Below, one piece after another: positions 61,601 to 64,000 of a stretch of 64,000 nt of DNA. The DNA lies in contig OZ038422.1 of NCBI GenBank assembly GCA_964036155.1, positions 40,323,201-40,387,200 on the forward strand, written 5' to 3'. The DNA is from Diploscapter coronatus (taxonomy: Eukaryota; Nematoda; Chromadorea; Rhabditida; Rhabditidae). The translations under genes were made by a program, and so were the position numbers. The notes beneath the pieces are model-generated. The model was not told the DNA's origin, did not search any database, and saw only the letters and a list, made by a program, of their open reading frames with translations. Every line of letters begins with the position of its first letter. Within the stretch, counting starts at the first letter, position 1.

Positions 61601-64000
61601 GGTCTTGCTGCTATTTGTTTCTCTAGACCTCTCTCAAAAGAGACAGACTATCTCTCTTTGTCTGCCAGAGGTCGACATAGAATGGCTGTGCACTATCATG
61701 ACTCACTCAGTTCGCTATTTCTACTGATTATTTTTCTCTAACCAACACTATTTCTCTCGGTATTTTTCCCTCTAGGCAATTGCCTGACACTAATAAACCA
61801 TTCTTATTCAGTCTTATAAGAAGAAAATACAAGATTTGCCTCTGCAAAAGTTCCCGCCAATTTCCAAACCATCTGTCTCGGACTTGAGAAATAAAATTGT
61901 ATTCACAAACAGCCGTATCTAAGTGACCCAGATTAAATCGAAGAAGTGGGAAATTTAAGGTTCATTCTTAAAGAAATAGAAAATTTCGCGGTAAATTTTG
62001 TTCTTTCCAAAAAAAACCTGGGAAAAGGAAATTTTGGCCCATGCGGTAAGTCACTACAAAAAATCAGAGAAATAGTATGGGAAAGGAAAAATACAATGAG
62101 AAGGGCACGTGTATATTTTCTTAATAGAGAAAAGGACATCTGGCGGGCTATAGATAGAAAAAGATAGGAAGAATATAGAAATAGTATGAAAAGGAAAGAG
62201 AGGATATTCCTTTTGGATATTCCGAACGATATATGAGGGATGTTTCTTTCTCTGCTCTTATTTTTCACTGCTATTTCACTTTTTCTTTCGATCTCTCTTC
62301 AATGGACCTAGAACAAAGCAACACACCCATACAAAGCAGGAGAAGATGAAATAGTATGAGATCTTAGAGAATTAAATAGTCAGAGATCTTTTCCTCTTCC
62401 AAAATATGCGCTATTTCTCCAAATTCGTTTCCCTGCTGTACTTCGGATTGAGGCTACTAATCACTTTCATTCTAAAGGAAGAGAAGAGGAAAAGTGTTTT
62501 GGTTAAGTAAATGACCAATAGCTTTTAAGGAACAAGTAAAATCTAAACTACGTGATGAAGAATAGGAAAATAACACGGATTTAGTCGAGCACGACAAATT
62601 TGAGCTTTAAAATGGCAGACGAGCTATGATATTCATTAGGAAATTGTTATCGAAACTTCCTCAGACATAGTAAACTATTTCCACTTTTGCATCCAAGTGT
62701 TAAATTCGGCTAGATCTATGATTATCCCTGAAGCGTGATTACAAATGTGCAAGGATTTCAGTCGGGGATTAACGCCCTAGGGGCGGATTTACTAAATGAA
62801 CACTTAAATATCTAAGAAAACATTTCGTTTTTCCGATTTAACATGCTAAAATTTCAAAATTTCAAATTTTCAAGGCGGAAGTATTAATTCTCCATTCCAA
62901 AAAGACTATCTTCCAAGTACCGTATCAAAGTAGCACTTCTTTTCGCGAAAACAATGGTATTTTTAGACGATAAACCAATATATAGTTAATTCTGAGAGAT
63001 TCAAAGACGCTAAAAATTAGCATTTTCGATAAAAGTTAGGGAAAAAGACTGACAATAAATGGTTGAGGTTCGGGCTGGCTGTTGCTAGAATGGCGATATG
63101 GCGATGGTTTACGTGGAAAAGAGGGATGGGGAAGGGAAACATTGAGGGAAGGAGCTAGAGAAGCAGAAAAATTGAGAAATAGCGTGGAAAAGAGGAGAAA
63201 AAGAATCAGAGAAACGAGAAATAGTGTGGAAAATGCGAAAGGTGCGCGCAGGCAGCGACGACACACTCTTTCTGTCTATGGAACAAGTGAGCGGTCGGGC
63301 CGCGACATGATAGATGGCGAGATAGCGCATGACAAGGAGAGGGTGCAGAAAGGCTAGACAGAGAAAAAGGGGGAGAAAGAAGCAAAGAAAGAGGCCTGTC
63401 TGCAGGAAACGAGAAATAGTATGGGGGAGATGAGGTGGGGAAAAAGCCTAAAGAAAGAAATAGCACAGGACGAAAGATAGCAGAAAGGCCCCCACGAGAA
63501 ATGGAAAGGGAAGAACACTGCAAGCAGACGACTGGCTGCAATGCACAAATGCGGAAAAGCGAGGCAAAAAACGAGGCGAAGAGAAAAGATCTTTGAATTT
63601 TTTGTTTAACTCTCTTAAAATCTAGTGTTGTTTCCATAGGTTAGTAGGGAAATTTGCTCTCCTTGATTCTATGGAATTTTAATGCTATTTCGTAGCTATT
63701 TTATCTTTTATTCTCTTTCAAAATAATGATATTTCTCCAAGTGCGCGCTCTCGTTTATGCAGGCGTTCTCATTAGAGGCTATCTTTCAGAGGAAAGAGCC
63801 CTCCCCGAGCATTCCCTTTCTGCAAAACGTGAATGGTTTTTCCAGCTAGTGTCTCCCTTTTCAAGCCTATTTGAGAACTGCTAGGCAACCGCGAGGGACA
63901 TGGCTAATTCGGAAAGGAAATGAGAGGAAGCAAAGAGAATTCACTTGTTTGAAGCGCGAACATGATTAATGATAGAGGCATATAAAAGGGGAAGATAATA
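58622..64000. other. Upstream flank of the homeobox gene, no gene seen
   Basis: Frames of up to 143 codons occur (for example 63,206-63,637 minus), but they are Ser/Phe/Leu-rich on one strand and Glu/Lys/Arg-rich on the other, as expected from GA/CT-rich repeats. No splice-linked or family-like coding sequence. It contains the densest stretch of GAAATAGYRY motifs and could hold regulatory DNA for the homeobox gene. Confidence 0.55.

Larger units (their letters stand above)
52261..64000. repeat. Array of short dispersed GAAATAGYRY motifs
   Basis: GAAATAG followed by alternating Y-R-Y and usually GG(G)AAA recurs. Plus-orientation examples start at 52,277, 55,537, 55,598, 59,010, 60,566, 61,089, 61,211, 61,302, 62,069, 62,178, 62,348, 63,176, 63,218, 63,413 and 63,457. 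Reverse copies (RYRCTATTTC) include 60,325 and 61,748. Copies are mostly embedded in GAGAGAAA-type sequence and spaced tens to hundreds of bases apart. Earlier copies at 49,716 and 49,759 belong to the same class. The motif equals the inner arm of the family 2 MITEs. Confidence 0.8.

Noticed and set aside
63206..63637. 143-codon minus-strand open frame
   Set aside because: Same composition artefact over several GAAATAG motif copies; the opposite strand gives an equally long Glu/Arg-rich frame.
63884..63920. Solo GGCAACCGCGAGGGACATG resembling a family 2 MITE end
   Set aside because: Only one partial end is present, with no partner within the window, so it was not called as an element.
1..64000. 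CRISPR arrays, bacterial operons, rRNA and complete tRNA genes
   Set aside because: The sequence is clearly intron-bearing eukaryotic DNA; no regular spaced repeats, rRNA blocks or full cloverleaf sequences were seen.

Overview
The window is animal nuclear DNA and most likely comes from a nematode. Genes are cut into many short exons by AT-rich introns that are mostly 40-60 bp and end in TTTCAG or TTTTAG. The gene content also fits: an LRK-1/LRRK1-type kinase, a patched-related (PTR) protein, a dmsr-type FMRFamide/myosuppressin receptor, a Frizzled and a tetraspanin. Several start codons sit a few bases after an acceptor-like AG, as expected if spliced leaders are used. I cannot name the species. 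Exons were joined by eye from reading frame, splice signals and family resemblance, so boundaries are good to a few bases at best.

Layout. 0-2.3 kb: no convincing gene; it holds a degenerate tandem repeat and a 139-bp inverted-repeat element. 2.3-5.75 kb, minus: two neighbouring genes that look like diverged tandem duplicates. They share an N-terminal module I do not recognise, followed by a coiled coil; only the downstream copy ends in a RING finger. 7.1-10.2 kb, minus: a dmsr-like GPCR. 10.2-20.5 kb: about 10 kb without a supportable exon, lying between the divergent 5' ends of the GPCR and Frizzled. 20.5-22.8 kb, plus: Frizzled, the only plus-strand gene. 23.8-24.7 kb, minus: a tetraspanin. 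25.5-26.9 kb, minus: a small charged coiled-coil protein. 27.8-32.6 kb, minus: a PTR transporter-like protein with a sterol-sensing domain. 34.2-44.3 kb, minus: a complete LRRK (ankyrin, LRR, ROC, COR, kinase, WD40-like). 45.6-46.4 kb, minus: a small helical protein of unknown function. 47.8-58.6 kb, minus: an atypical TALE-like homeobox gene with long introns and a Gln/Ala-rich tail. 58.6-64 kb: no gene seen.

The main non-genic signal is a repeat system. At least six copies of a roughly 115-130 bp inverted-repeat element (hAT-like MITE) were found; four have perfect or near-perfect 8-bp target duplications. At least five copies lie in introns or gene flanks of minus-strand genes. The inner part of each arm carries GAAATAGYRY followed by GGGAAAAG. 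The same short motif occurs alone more than 35 times in both orientations, mainly at 44-64 kb in the homeobox introns and upstream region. It lies in GA-rich surroundings, with the purine strand usually on plus.

The genes do not form one pathway. They are a mix of signalling (Frizzled, GPCR, LRRK), membrane organisation (tetraspanin, PTR), probable ubiquitin ligase (RING) and transcription (homeobox).
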